Shown: one piece after another, positions 17,635 through 26,751 of the stretch | How positions within the stretch are numbered: the first letter of the stretch is position 1 | Layout of the letters: each line of letters starts with the position of its first letter | Source: Paraburkholderia kirstenboschensis | Lineage (GTDB): Bacteria; Pseudomonadota; Gammaproteobacteria; Burkholderiales; Burkholderiaceae | Direction: 5' to 3' | Length of the DNA: 64,000 nt | Assembly (NCBI RefSeq): GCF_904848585.1 | Contig: NZ_CAJHCR010000015.1 | Span: 1 to 64,000 of the forward strand | Program-made: the position numbers and the translations under genes | Notes under the pieces: generated by a model | The model's database searches: none | The model's input: the letters and a program-made list of their open reading frames with translations, nothing else | What the model was told of the DNA's origin: nothing

Positions 17635-18521
17635 AACGGCGCTCCTTGCTGTTCGCCTGAGTCGTTGAGCCACGCGGAGTCGCGCGAGAGCACGGGCAAT
17701 TCGACGGGCGGATCCACAAGCGGCGGATTCGCGGCAAGCAGCCCGCGCGTGTAGGGATGTTGGGCGTTGACCAGATCGCGCGCCGCGCAGGTTTCGATCA
17801 CGCGACCGGCGTACATCACCACAACGCGGTCGCAGAACGACATGACGAGCGGCAAGTCGTGACTGATGAAAATGAGGCCTGTCTGATGCTTTTCGATCAG
17901 TTCATCGAGCACGGCCAGTACCTGCATGGAGACCAGCACGTCCAGCGCGCTCGTCGGTTCATCCGCGATCAGGAGGCGGGGGCCTGTCGAGACCATCATC
18001 GCGATCATCACACGTTGTCCCATGCCGCCCGACAACTCATGCGGATACGAGCGGGCAACGCGTTCAGGGTTGCGAATATGCACGGACTCGAGTGCCGCAA
18101 CGACCTTTTCCCGCATTGCACGACGGCCAAGCTTTGGCTCATGCAGCGCGAATGCTTCGCGCATCTGCTGCTCGACGGTCATGACCGGGTTGAGCGAATA
18201 CTTCGGGTCTTGCAGGATCATCCCCATTTGCGAGCCGCAAAAGCGACGGCGTCTATGGGCCGGCATCGCCAGCATGTCCTGGCCGTCGAAGCGTAGCCCT
18301 TTGGCCGTGCAATGCGCGGCGGGCGGCAACAAGCCGAGCAGGGCGCGGCCCGTGAGCGATTTGCCCGAGCCCGATTCGCCGACGATGCCGAGCCGCTCGC
18401 CCTTTTTCAACGTGAGCGACAGACCGCGTACCGCCTCATTCAGCGTGCCGTCATGCGCGCGAAACGCGATGCGCAGGTCGTCGATTTCACACAGCGGATG
18501 GGCCGCTTCGCTCGTGTGCAT
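17631..18521 (-). CDS. Peptide ABC transporter ATP-binding protein (DppD/DdpD type)
   Basis: A 296-residue ABC ATPase: Walker A GESGSGKS, signature LSGGMGQRVMIAMM, Walker B LLIADEPTSALD, and the oligopeptide-type C-terminal extension (HPYTRGLLAANPPL). Of three in-frame starts (18566, 18533, 18521), 18521 has GGAG 6 bases upstream, so it was chosen. It overlaps or abuts the permease gene end and shares the operon with the dipeptidase. Confidence 0.91.
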   Translation of the reverse strand: MHTSEAAHPLCEIDDLRIAFRAHDGTLNEAVRGLSLTLKKGERLGIVGESGSGKSLTGRALLGLLPPAAHCTAKGLRFDGQDMLAMPAHRRRRFCGSQMGMILQDPKYSLNPVMTVEQQMREAFALHEPKLGRRAMREKVVAALESVHIRNPERVARSYPHELSGGMGQRVMIAMMVSTGPRLLIADEPTSALDVLVSMQVLAVLDELIEKHQTGLIFISHDLPLVMSFCDRVVVMYAGRVIETCAARDLVNAQHPYTRGLLAANPPLVDPPVELPVLSRDSAWLNDSGEQQGAPL

Positions 18522-18522
18522 G

Positions 18523-19476
18523 TCAGTCTCCATGACGCGGATCGAACACGTCGCGCAATCCGTCACCGAGCAGGTTGAACGCGAGGCTCACGAGCAGAAT
18601 CGCGAAGCCCGGCAACGTGGCGACCCACCATGAATCGAGCAGCACGTTGCGCCCCGAAGCGACCATGAAGCCCCATTCGGGACTCGGCGGTTGCGCACCA
18701 AGCCCAAGAAAGCCCAGACCCGCGACGGTCAGAATGATGCCCGCCATGTCGAGCGTCGCTCGCACGATCACGGACGACATGCATAGCGGCATCACATAGC
18801 GCAGCAGGATGCGCAGATTCGACGCGCCTTGCAGACGCGCAACCTGGATGAAATCGGCCTGCACGAGCCTCAAGGTTTCGGCGCGAGCGAGACGTGCATA
18901 TGCGGGCCATGCCGTGATGGAGATTGCGATCACGGCATTGATCACACCGGGTCCCAGCGCTGCGGCGAAGGCGAGCGCGAGCACGATTTTCGGAAACGCC
19001 AGCGCGATGTCCGTGACGCGCATCAGCACGTTATCGACCCAACCGCCGAAGAAGCCCGCTGTCGTGCCTATCATGAGGCCGATTGGCACCACCACGACGA
19101 CCACGAGTATGGCGATCGACAAAGTGAGGCGCGAGCCGTAGATGATGCGCGAGAGAATATCGCGCCCAAGCTGGTCGGTGCCGAGCCAATGCGATGCCGA
19201 GCCCGGCGGCAGCAGCCGGTCCGACAGCACCTGGCGCAAAGGATCATGCGGCGCGATCCACGGTCCGATTACCGCGACGATGACGAGCACCATCAGGATC
19301 GCAAAGCCGAATACCGATAGCGGATTGCCCGCGAAACGCCGCCAGCGTCGATAGGCGAGGCCCAACGCTGCCTGTTTGCGCGACGCGGGCGTATCGGTGA
19401 GCAGCCATTGCTTCCAGGTAGGACGCGCGGCATTCATCGGCCAGTCCTGCGTCGAATGTTCAAGAGGATGACGCAC
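18523..19476 (-). CDS. Peptide ABC transporter permease (DppC/DdpC type)
   Basis: A 317-residue permease with an N-terminal cytoplasmic tail, a first membrane helix at about 50-75 and five more in the binding-protein-dependent transport domain. LGTDQLGRDILSRIIYGSR is the DppC family signature, and the EAA coupling loop is visible around ARAETLRLVQADFI. GTG 19476 has GGAG upstream; ATG 19437 (MNAARPTW) is an equally plausible start. Pairs with the B-type permease encoded just upstream. Confidence 0.91.
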   Translation of the reverse strand: MRHPLEHSTQDWPMNAARPTWKQWLLTDTPASRKQAALGLAYRRWRRFAGNPLSVFGFAILMVLVIVAVIGPWIAPHDPLRQVLSDRLLPPGSASHWLGTDQLGRDILSRIIYGSRLTLSIAILVVVVVVPIGLMIGTTAGFFGGWVDNVLMRVTDIALAFPKIVLALAFAAALGPGVINAVIAISITAWPAYARLARAETLRLVQADFIQVARLQGASNLRILLRYVMPLCMSSVIVRATLDMAGIILTVAGLGFLGLGAQPPSPEWGFMVASGRNVLLDSWWVATLPGFAILLVSLAFNLLGDGLRDVFDPRHGD

Positions 19477-19495
19477 GTCGATAGTCTCCGTTGCA

Positions 19496-20566
19496 TCAGC
19501 GGGCGCGTGGATCGAACACGCGATAGAGCGCGTCGGTGAGCAGATTCAACGCGATGAAAGTGGCGCCTATCACGAGCGTGCTGCCAAGCACGGCGTTCAT
19601 GTCGGCATTGAGCAACGCACCCGTCAGATACGAGCCGATGCCCGGCCATGCGAATACGATCTCGGTCAACACCGAGCCCTCCAGCAGGAAGCTATACGAA
19701 AGCGCGATCACCGTGAGCAGCGGCACTGCGATGTTGCCGAAGGCGTGCACCCACACGACGCGCCGCTCGGGCACTCCCTTCGCGCGCGCCGTCGTGATGT
19801 ACTCCTGGTTCAATTGATCGAGCATGAACGAGCGCGTCATTCGGCTCAGATACGCGACGGAGTAATAGCCCAGTATCGCCGCAGGCAACGCGACGTGCGA
19901 GAGCGCATTGAAGAACACGTCCCATTCGCCGGCCATCAGCGAATCGACGAGCAGGCTGCCTGTGCGCGGTTCCACCATGCCGTCGAACACCGGGTCCAAT
20001 CTCCCAGGGCCCGACACCCAATGCAGCTTCGCATAGAACAGCAGCAGCCCCATCAGCCCGAGCCAGAACACAGGCACGGAACTGCCGATGAGGCCCACGA
20101 AGCGCGCAACGTGATCGATCCAGCGGTTATGGCGCGTCGCCGCCACCACCCCGAGCGGCACGCCGACCAGCACGCCGGCGATGGTCGCGAGGGTGGCCAG
20201 TTCGAGCGTGGCGGGAAACACGCGCCGGATGTCGTCGAGTACCGGACTGGCTGTCAGCAACGACATGCCCAGGTTGCCGTGCAATACCGCATTCACGTAG
20301 ATCAGAAATTGCTCGACGAGAGGCTTGTCCAGACCCAGCTGGATGCGCGCTGCCGCATAGGCGGCGGCCGACGCACGATCGCCGAGTATCGCGAGCACCG
20401 GGTCGATGGGCACCTTGCGGCCAATCACGAACGTTACGGCAAGCAGGCCCGTGAAGGTTATGGCGAGCGTCAGCGCCCAGCGCAGCAGCCGCAGCGCCCA
20501 GCGCACGCTCGCGCGGTGCGCGGCCGCGGCACGAATGCGGTCGATAGGAGTCAACGTTGTCGACAT
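19496..20566 (-). CDS. Peptide ABC transporter permease (DppB/DdpB type)
   Basis: A 356-residue permease, six membrane helices, with the B-type signature near the N-terminus (an inner helix, then ARIQLGLDKPLVEQF) and the EAA loop YITTARAKGVPERRVVW. The C-terminus carries the usual DALYRVFDPRAR. Lies between the binding protein and the C-type permease on the same strand. Confidence 0.92.
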   Translation of the reverse strand: MSTTLTPIDRIRAAAAHRASVRWALRLLRWALTLAITFTGLLAVTFVIGRKVPIDPVLAILGDRASAAAYAAARIQLGLDKPLVEQFLIYVNAVLHGNLGMSLLTASPVLDDIRRVFPATLELATLATIAGVLVGVPLGVVAATRHNRWIDHVARFVGLIGSSVPVFWLGLMGLLLFYAKLHWVSGPGRLDPVFDGMVEPRTGSLLVDSLMAGEWDVFFNALSHVALPAAILGYYSVAYLSRMTRSFMLDQLNQEYITTARAKGVPERRVVWVHAFGNIAVPLLTVIALSYSFLLEGSVLTEIVFAWPGIGSYLTGALLNADMNAVLGSTLVIGATFIALNLLTDALYRVFDPRAR

Positions 20567-20587
20567 GGTTCAGACGCCGCCGGGCGA

Positions 20588-22195
20588 TTATTGCTTCTTC
20601 ACATGCAGGTACGAAACCAGGTCGTTGATCGGCCCGACTTCAAGTCCCGACACGCCTGGCCGCATCGCTACCTGCGATACCTGCTGGAACATAATGACGA
20701 ACGGCGAGCGCGCGAGCATGTCCTTTTGCATCGCCTGATAAAGCTGTGCGCGTTTTGCAGTGGACGATTCGGCAAGCGCAGCGTTCGTCTCTTTAGTCAG
20801 ATCGGGAATGTCCCACGAATTCCGCCATGCGAGCATCTTGTACGAGGACTTGTCGGAGTTGTCCGGGTTCCACGCGAAGCCCTGCGCATTGCTGTGCGGA
20901 TCGATGTAGTCGGCAGACCATTCGCCGATGTAAATGTCGTGCTGGCGCGCGCGATACTTGGCGAGCGTCTGCTTGTTATCGCCCGGGATAATGTCGACCT
21001 TGATTCCGGCTTGAGCCAGATTGGCTTGCACCGCCTGCGCGATCTCGTTGTACGGATAGGCGCTACGCACGTCCATCGTCACGTTGAAGCCGTTCGGCAA
21101 GCCCGCTTTGGCGAGCAGCGCCTTTGCTTTTGCGACGTCCTGGTGATAGGGGTTGCTGTTGAGCGCGCCGAGAAAGCCTTCTGGCAGAAACGTTTGATGA
21201 ACCTTATAGGTCGTCTTCACCACGTTCGTCTGAATGCCGTTGTAATCGATCAGCCACTTCATTGCTTCCTGCACTTCGGGCTTCGCGAGATTCGGGTTCT
21301 TCACGTTCAAGCCGAGATACAGCAATGTGGCTTGCGGCACGGCCGTCACGTGAGCTTTGTTCGACTTCGTCAATGCAGCGAGGTCGTCGGGGCTCAGATT
21401 GCGCGCCACGTCCGCATCGCCGTTTTCGAGTAGCAGGCGCTGGCTCGATGCTTCGGGAACGTGGCGGAGCACGATGCGCTTCATGGCAAGCGGCACGCGG
21501 TAATCGTCGTATTTCTGCAGAATGATGCTGTCGTTGGCGGTCCATTTCACCAGCTTGTAGGCGCCCGACCCCGCCTCGCTCGTGCGCAGCCATTCGTTGC
21601 CGAAGTCATTGCCTTTCTGATGAGAGATCAGCAGTTTTTTATCCAGCACGGAAGCGGGCCACGCGCCCAGAACATTCAGTACGAAGGTCGGCGCGTATTT
21701 CTGATCGGTTGTGATGCTGACCGTTGAATCGTCGATCTTTTTGACTTTGTCGAGCGCGTTCTGCTTGGTGAGCCCGATTCCTTGCAGCACGGCCGCAGCC
21801 CCCTTGTCGAGAAGCACGCAGCGCTGAATCGACCATGCGACGTCATCGGCTGTCAGAGGGTTGCCGGAGTGGAACTTGAGACCGGGGCGGATCTTGAAGG
21901 TGAATGTGAGACCGTCGGGGCTCACGGTCCAGGATTGCGCGGCGTCCCCGTTGAATTTCGACGGGTCTTTCAGGTCGACGCGTACGAGGCGGTCGTAGGT
22001 GTTCGCGACATATTCTTCCGGCACCAGTTCGTAGACTTCGCCGGGATCGAGCGTCGAGAATTCGTCGAGCGTCGTGGCGATGACAAGCATGTCTTTCGGC
22101 GTCGCCGCGAGCGCGCTGCCTGTCATCGAAATGGAAAATGTCAGCGCGGATGCCACCGCGACTGCTGCCAGCGCATTGCGCAAAACCAGATTCAT
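20588..22195 (-). CDS. Peptide ABC transporter substrate-binding protein (family 5)
   Basis: A 535-residue periplasmic binding protein of the SBP_bac_5 (DppA/OppA/DdpA) family. The signal peptide is residues 1 to about 30 (hydrophobic AAVAVASALTFSISM, then SALAA). The first mature motif is the usual LDPGEVYELVPEEYVANTYD-type entry. ATG 22195 (MNLVLRN) is used; an upstream in-frame ATG at 22252 would spoil the signal. Adjacent to the D,D-dipeptidase gene, so its ligand is likely a D-Ala-D-Ala dipeptide or a cell-wall peptide. Confidence 0.9.
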   Translation of the reverse strand: MNLVLRNALAAVAVASALTFSISMTGSALAATPKDMLVIATTLDEFSTLDPGEVYELVPEEYVANTYDRLVRVDLKDPSKFNGDAAQSWTVSPDGLTFTFKIRPGLKFHSGNPLTADDVAWSIQRCVLLDKGAAAVLQGIGLTKQNALDKVKKIDDSTVSITTDQKYAPTFVLNVLGAWPASVLDKKLLISHQKGNDFGNEWLRTSEAGSGAYKLVKWTANDSIILQKYDDYRVPLAMKRIVLRHVPEASSQRLLLENGDADVARNLSPDDLAALTKSNKAHVTAVPQATLLYLGLNVKNPNLAKPEVQEAMKWLIDYNGIQTNVVKTTYKVHQTFLPEGFLGALNSNPYHQDVAKAKALLAKAGLPNGFNVTMDVRSAYPYNEIAQAVQANLAQAGIKVDIIPGDNKQTLAKYRARQHDIYIGEWSADYIDPHSNAQGFAWNPDNSDKSSYKMLAWRNSWDIPDLTKETNAALAESSTAKRAQLYQAMQKDMLARSPFVIMFQQVSQVAMRPGVSGLEVGPINDLVSYLHVKKQ

Positions 22196-22253
22196 ACTTG
22201 CTCCGCATGTAAAGGAAGAGAACCTGCAAACGGACAGCCTGAAACCTATCAAG

Positions 22254-22820
22254 TCACATCAACTTCAACGGGCCGCTTTCGCTGTTGTCTATCACGGGCA
22301 GCGCGCGCGACCCAGGCAATTCGTAATGCCACCATTCGCTTGCGATATGCGCAAAGCCGGCCGCGTGCATGATGCCGAGCAGCAGCAGGCGATTACGCTG
22401 CACGGATTGCGGCAGGCCCTGGTGGAAATGCTCGGAAGCCTTCACCATCTCGTCGAAACCGGTGCCCATGTCTAGTGGTTGACCGTCGCCGTCTATCAGC
22501 GTGAGGTCGACGGCCGTGCCCCGGCTATGGTTCGAGCCGCGGCCCAGTTCGGCTATGTAGGTCGGATCGGGCAGAAAGTCCCACAGCACCTGTTGCGCTT
22601 GCGGCGGCCGGTAGGCGTCGAAGATACGCAGCGTCATACCTGCGCTGTCGGCTAGCTCGACGGCTTTGCGCAACGCAGCTTCGGCGGGTTCGAGCAGCAG
22701 GCAATGCGCTTCGCGGTAGATCGGCTTGCCCGTGAAGTTGCGGGGCGTCGCATAGACGAGGTCGATATCGACGCGATGCGTGTCGTGGGTGATATGTATC
22801 AGGCGAGGCATGTCTGTCAT
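22254..22820 (-). CDS. ddpX: D-alanyl-D-alanine dipeptidase (VanX/DdpX family)
   Basis: A 188-residue zinc dipeptidase. The active-site set matches VanX: R71 in DAYRP, H98 and D105 in SNHSRGTAVD, E162 and H165 in EWWH. It hydrolyses D-Ala-D-Ala, which recycles or catabolises cell-wall dipeptide. No signal peptide, so it works in the cytoplasm after import by the transporter encoded downstream. The E. coli ddpXABCDF operon has the same content. ATG 22820 lies 5 bases after the RpiR gene stop. In the absence of VanA/VanH genes this is a nutritional or starvation enzyme rather than a resistance gene. Confidence 0.9.
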   Translation of the reverse strand: MTDMPRLIHITHDTHRVDIDLVYATPRNFTGKPIYREAHCLLLEPAEAALRKAVELADSAGMTLRIFDAYRPPQAQQVLWDFLPDPTYIAELGRGSNHSRGTAVDLTLIDGDGQPLDMGTGFDEMVKASEHFHQGLPQSVQRNRLLLLGIMHAAGFAHIASEWWHYELPGSRALPVIDNSESGPLKLM

Positions 22821-22825
22821 GGCGG

Positions 22826-23704
22826 TCAGAATTCGAACTGATCGAGTTCGCGCTGCAGTTCGCGGTTGCGCGCAACGCGCTCGTCGATGGCCGGGCCGAG
22901 GCATTCGACGATCGAACTGAGCAGGAGATTGAAGAGACACGTGAGCGGTGCAAGCGAGTCCCAGAACTGGCCGACGTCCGTCTTTACTTGCAACAAATCG
23001 CAATTGAAGTCGCGCGCCCAGGGGCAATAGAGATCGGTGACGAGCGCGAAGGCGATGGCGCGCTGCGTTGCGGCTTCGCAATAACGGCGTGCAATTCGTG
23101 AATAGGCGCGCGTGTCCGTCACGATCAGGTAGGGCGAAGCAAACTCGGAGTTCAGTGAATCCACATACGAGCCCGACATACCGTCGGAATAGAACACACG
23201 TGGCCGCAGATATTCGAGGTAGCTGAAGAACGCATTCGATATGCCGCGGGTCGATTGAATGCCGACGATATAAACGGCGTCCGCAGTGGCAATACGCTCT
23301 GCGACCCGCCCAAACGCTTCGCTCCGTGCAAGCTGATAGACATAGCGTACGGCGTCGACTTCCAGCTCCATCGACCCGGCGAGTGCGTCGCCTTGCGGAC
23401 TCATGCCGTGCGTGTCTTCTCGATGGCGCTCGCTGCGATATGCATCCAGGCGGTCAGTAATGAACCAGGGACGTGTTTGCGCACCGCGCAACTCGCGCTT
23501 CAGATCATCAAGATTGCGATAGCCGACGCTGCGCAGAAAGCGTCCAACGGAAATGCCGCTCGTTCCTGTTTGCTGTGCGATCTGATCGGCCGTTTCGAGA
23601 CCGAGCCGGTCGAGATTCGCCAGCATATAGCTGGCAATGCGCTTGGCCGTCGGCGTGAGCGTCGTAAAGCTCTCTTTGACGGTATGGGCGAACGCAGTGG
23701 GCAT
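22826..23704 (-). CDS. RpiR/MurR family transcriptional regulator
   Basis: A 292-residue regulator with an N-terminal HTH_6 domain (residues about 1-77; ETADQIAQQTGTSGISVGRF is the recognition part) and a SIS domain (about 125-255) that in other members binds sugar phosphates, for example MurNAc-6-P for MurR. Its position as first gene of the dipeptidase/transporter operon, with a gap of only 5 bases to ddpX, suggests it controls the operon in response to a cell-wall-derived metabolite. Ligand unknown. Confidence 0.9.
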   Translation of the reverse strand: MPTAFAHTVKESFTTLTPTAKRIASYMLANLDRLGLETADQIAQQTGTSGISVGRFLRSVGYRNLDDLKRELRGAQTRPWFITDRLDAYRSERHREDTHGMSPQGDALAGSMELEVDAVRYVYQLARSEAFGRVAERIATADAVYIVGIQSTRGISNAFFSYLEYLRPRVFYSDGMSGSYVDSLNSEFASPYLIVTDTRAYSRIARRYCEAATQRAIAFALVTDLYCPWARDFNCDLLQVKTDVGQFWDSLAPLTCLFNLLLSSIVECLGPAIDERVARNRELQRELDQFEF

Positions 23705-24056
23705 CGGATCTTGTTCGTTAGTGTGCGTTACTTATCTGTCAGGGCGGCGTGCGCTGGTAGCTATCTGACAAGAACAATAAAGCAGGCGCTAACTTAATTT
23801 TTCAATCGAAGGCTTCTGGTCAATAGTTGGCTTGATGCGGGAGGGAGTGCGGTCTCAAACTGTTGATGCGTGGTTTGAGATCGCGTCTTGCGTATTTCTT
23901 CGCGGAGAGAACTCATCCGGAACCGACAGGAAAGCACTACAACGGGCCGGGCAAACCCCCGGGCCCGGTTTATAGGCGTGGCGTCAACCGTAAAGGTCAA
24001 AACCTGTGTCGAAGAACAGTCCTTCGAAGCGCGACAGCGTCCGCAGCCTGAACCGT
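23705..24056 (-). promoter_or_regulatory. Upstream region of the ddp-like operon with direct repeats
   Basis: About 350 bases without a gene. TATCTGTCA (23733-23741) and TATCTGACA (23762-23770) are direct repeats 29 bases apart, just upstream of the rpiR start, and are candidate operator half-sites. The distal part contains a GC-rich imperfect hairpin (about 23942-23970) which may terminate the phosphatase gene or nothing. The -10/-35 boxes were not clear. Confidence 0.4.
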
Positions 24057-25748
24057 CTAGAACCTTCGTGCGTCGAGACCCGGCAACGGCTGCGTGCCCT
24101 CCAACACCACTGCGTTGAGCAGCTTCGGATCGAGCCCGAGCACACGCAGTATCGTTGGCGCGACCTGCGTTGTCTGCACGCGCTCACCGACCTCCCGACC
24201 TGCACCTGAAGCACCGGGCACATAGACGACAAGGCCCAGGTGGCTGTCATCCGGCGCGTTGCCTCCGTGCTCCTCGTCCTTCTTGGTGCTAGTCGTGTAA
24301 ATGACGCCGGGGTTCGGCTGAACGATGATGTCCGGTGTTCGGCCCCGCGCCGGATCGCCAAAGCGCGCGGCCAGCGGACGGCCGTACAGAATGTAAGCCT
24401 GCGGGCCGTCCGCGCAGATCCCAGGCGCGTTGCAACTCAGGTTGTCCTTGAGCGTCTTGACGGCGGCGGAGAGCTGACTCTGATCGCGCAGCCACACGAG
24501 CCCGACGTCGTCGGTCTGTATGAAGCCGGTACCTGTGAGTCCTGTCCCGTCATTGAGGCTGCCGCTTTTTGTATTCGCTTGTCCAATGTTGCCGCCTGGA
24601 TCGAAATAGTTGCTTGATTCAAGCAGCTTGGACAGCGTGTCGCCGTTTTTCACCAGCTTCGAGTTGTCCGTGGGCGACTGGCCGTGCTTTGATGTGACGA
24701 TGATCGCGGTGGACTGATAGAGGCCGCGCTGCTTCAATTCAGCCACCATTCGTCCAAGGGATGCGTCGATGTACGCGATGGCCGCTGCGACTTGCGGGCC
24801 GGGCGTGAAGCTCGCGTCCAGATAGCCACCGCCCTTGGCCACTGGCGCCTTCTGTGCGACGCTTAGCGTTTGGAAGTTGGTGCCGAGCACGGTCGGCATA
24901 CCGGCCGCTGCATCGCCCTTCGATGTCTTGCCGTCGATCTGATTGATGATTGCCGCGACGTGGAAGTCATCGAACTTTTGAGTATGGTTGTAGACGTCTG
25001 TGTAGTCGGTGCCGGTCGCGGGGTCGATCGAGTTGATCTCGGTTCGCATGAGATCGTCGACGCCGCGTCCAGATGGGCCGTTCAGCCAGTCATAGCCCCA
25101 CGCGTGCTTGTCCGCCCAGGCCGTGCGCGCGCCTGGTAGGTTTTGCTTGACGACTTCGAAGAGCGTGTTGGTCTTTACATAGTTATGCGGATAAACGGGC
25201 TTGCAAACCCCACCGATTTTTGCGTGAGGGATAGCCTGCGGATTGAATCCGCCACCGCCATCAAGATGCGTCAGTGCGCCGCCATTCTCGGCGTCGATGC
25301 CGGTGGTTTCGTCAAATACGACGTTCCAGCCTTGAGGACCGCTGCATGTCGAGTCCGAAGGCGCGTATAGCGTTCTGTCGTATGACACGTCGTAGAAAAG
25401 CCCTGCGCTCTTAGGTGACCCACCGGTAACGAGTGCGGCGAGGCCGGGGAAAGAGTCCGACAAACCCGGCGTATGAGCATCCGTGTAAGTGATGCCGGCC
25501 TTTGCAAGAAGCGCGATGTTGGGACATGAATTAGAAGCGATACATCGAGCTACGTCTTGTTCGTGCAAACCGTCGAAGCTGACGAGAAGCACATGCGCGA
25601 CCTCAGTGTGCCTGCCGTCGCGATCGCCGTCCCGCCCGCGATGATGGTCCTCACCGGGAGATGCATTCGCTGCGCAAGATACCGCCAGCGTCAGGGCTAC
25701 AGTGGAGAAGACGTCTTGCAAGGGCCATTGCGGTCTTCTTCGGTTCAT
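24057..25748 (-). CDS. Secreted alkaline-phosphatase superfamily phosphodiesterase/pyrophosphatase-like protein
   Basis: A 563-residue protein with an N-terminal signal sequence (about 1-30, STVALTLAVSCAANA) followed by a His/Asp/Arg/Gly-rich stretch (34-47). The core reads as a type I phosphodiesterase/nucleotide pyrophosphatase: metal ligand D59 in VLLVSFDGL, likely nucleophile S99 in GLSDSFPG, later KHGQSP and HGG motifs for zinc ligands. Most members use Thr as nucleophile; Ser here is worth noting. Substrate unknown. It stands alone and is probably exported to the periplasm or outside. Confidence 0.8.
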   Translation of the reverse strand: MNRRRPQWPLQDVFSTVALTLAVSCAANASPGEDHHRGRDGDRDGRHTEVAHVLLVSFDGLHEQDVARCIASNSCPNIALLAKAGITYTDAHTPGLSDSFPGLAALVTGGSPKSAGLFYDVSYDRTLYAPSDSTCSGPQGWNVVFDETTGIDAENGGALTHLDGGGGFNPQAIPHAKIGGVCKPVYPHNYVKTNTLFEVVKQNLPGARTAWADKHAWGYDWLNGPSGRGVDDLMRTEINSIDPATGTDYTDVYNHTQKFDDFHVAAIINQIDGKTSKGDAAAGMPTVLGTNFQTLSVAQKAPVAKGGGYLDASFTPGPQVAAAIAYIDASLGRMVAELKQRGLYQSTAIIVTSKHGQSPTDNSKLVKNGDTLSKLLESSNYFDPGGNIGQANTKSGSLNDGTGLTGTGFIQTDDVGLVWLRDQSQLSAAVKTLKDNLSCNAPGICADGPQAYILYGRPLAARFGDPARGRTPDIIVQPNPGVIYTTSTKKDEEHGGNAPDDSHLGLVVYVPGASGAGREVGERVQTTQVAPTILRVLGLDPKLLNAVVLEGTQPLPGLDARRF

Positions 25749-25954
25749 GTCTCGTCCTTATTGATGGATAACAGAACAACCTGTGGGACCATCAATTTGC
25801 AACGAGTTTGCGTCGCGTCCGTGAACGTTGACTTTCGATTAGCTGTATTTCGCCGGGTTTGCGTAAGAATTTGTATGCGTGAAAGCGTTAGGCTTGCTTA
25901 AGGTTTCCTTAAGGATGTTTGTGATCGGCCGTTCGGCAGTAGCAAAAGCCGCTT

Positions 25955-26632
25955 TCACCGCCCGCGCGGGGCGAGGCGCGCAGCAAGGCGCTCAGCCAGC
26001 GCGCGGTCAATGACTTCGAATGAGCGGCTTGCCGGCTCATAGGCATACATGTCGCCGGTTGCGATGTCGAACCACCAACCGCTCAACACCAGCGTGCCGG
26101 CCGTCACCTGTTGGCGGACCATCGGGTAGGTCATCAGATGCTCGAGTTGCACAAGGACGTTGAGTTGCGAGAGTTGGTCGTGCGGCTTCAGTCGGTCGTC
26201 GAGCGGCCCTTCGTGTTCGAGACGGTACGTCGCGTCGTTGGCGTGGCAAAGCCATTTATCGAGGTTCGGCGCTTTCATCTTCGGATTGCGTGCATATACG
26301 GCTTTCATCGCACCGCATTCGGAATGCCCACACACGACAATGTTTGCGACTTCCAGCACCAGTACTGCGTACTCGATCGCACTTGCCTCGGACAGGTCGC
26401 CGGTCGAATCCCCTTCTGCAGTTGCCGGCGGTATCAGATTTCCGACATTGCGCATCGTAAAGAGATCGCCCGGATGAGTAGACACGAGCAGATCCGGCAC
26501 AACCCGGCTGTCCGAGCACGTAATGAAGAGTGCATCGGCGGTTTGAGCAAGCGCGAGCTTACTGAACTGCTCCGCATATTGCGGTAGCATTTTTTCGCGG
26601 AATTCGACAATACCCATTATGAGTTTGCGCAT
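25955..26632 (-). CDS. Beta-class carbonic anhydrase
   Basis: A 225-residue beta carbonic anhydrase that interconverts CO2 and bicarbonate. Zinc ligands are C39, H103 and C106 with D41/R43 as the catalytic dyad (TCSDSRVVPDLL and CGHSECGAM). Length and motifs fit the E. coli Can type. It lies 119 bases downstream of an ion-transporter gene on the same strand. A small-molecule transporter plus carbonic anhydrase suggests bicarbonate supply or pH balance. Confidence 0.95.
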   Translation of the reverse strand: MRKLIMGIVEFREKMLPQYAEQFSKLALAQTADALFITCSDSRVVPDLLVSTHPGDLFTMRNVGNLIPPATAEGDSTGDLSEASAIEYAVLVLEVANIVVCGHSECGAMKAVYARNPKMKAPNLDKWLCHANDATYRLEHEGPLDDRLKPHDQLSQLNVLVQLEHLMTYPMVRQQVTAGTLVLSGWWFDIATGDMYAYEPASRSFEVIDRALAERLAARLAPRGR

Positions 26633-26751
26633 CGCGTGTCTCCGAAACTAACATCCTGCACACCCTGCAGTCGGACAGTTCTTTCCCGGTTTATCTCGTT
26701 GCTAAACGATTCACACGAAGGAGCGCTGAGTCCCCCGGTATGCAGCGATCG

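Noticed and set aside
19745..21433. Open frame of 562 codons antisense to the peptide transporter genes
   Set aside because: Shadow frame spanning two certain genes; no recognisable protein.
23941..23972. GC-rich inverted repeat GGGCCGGG/CCCGGGCCC
   Set aside because: Imperfect pairing and no T-run; cannot be called a terminator with confidence.
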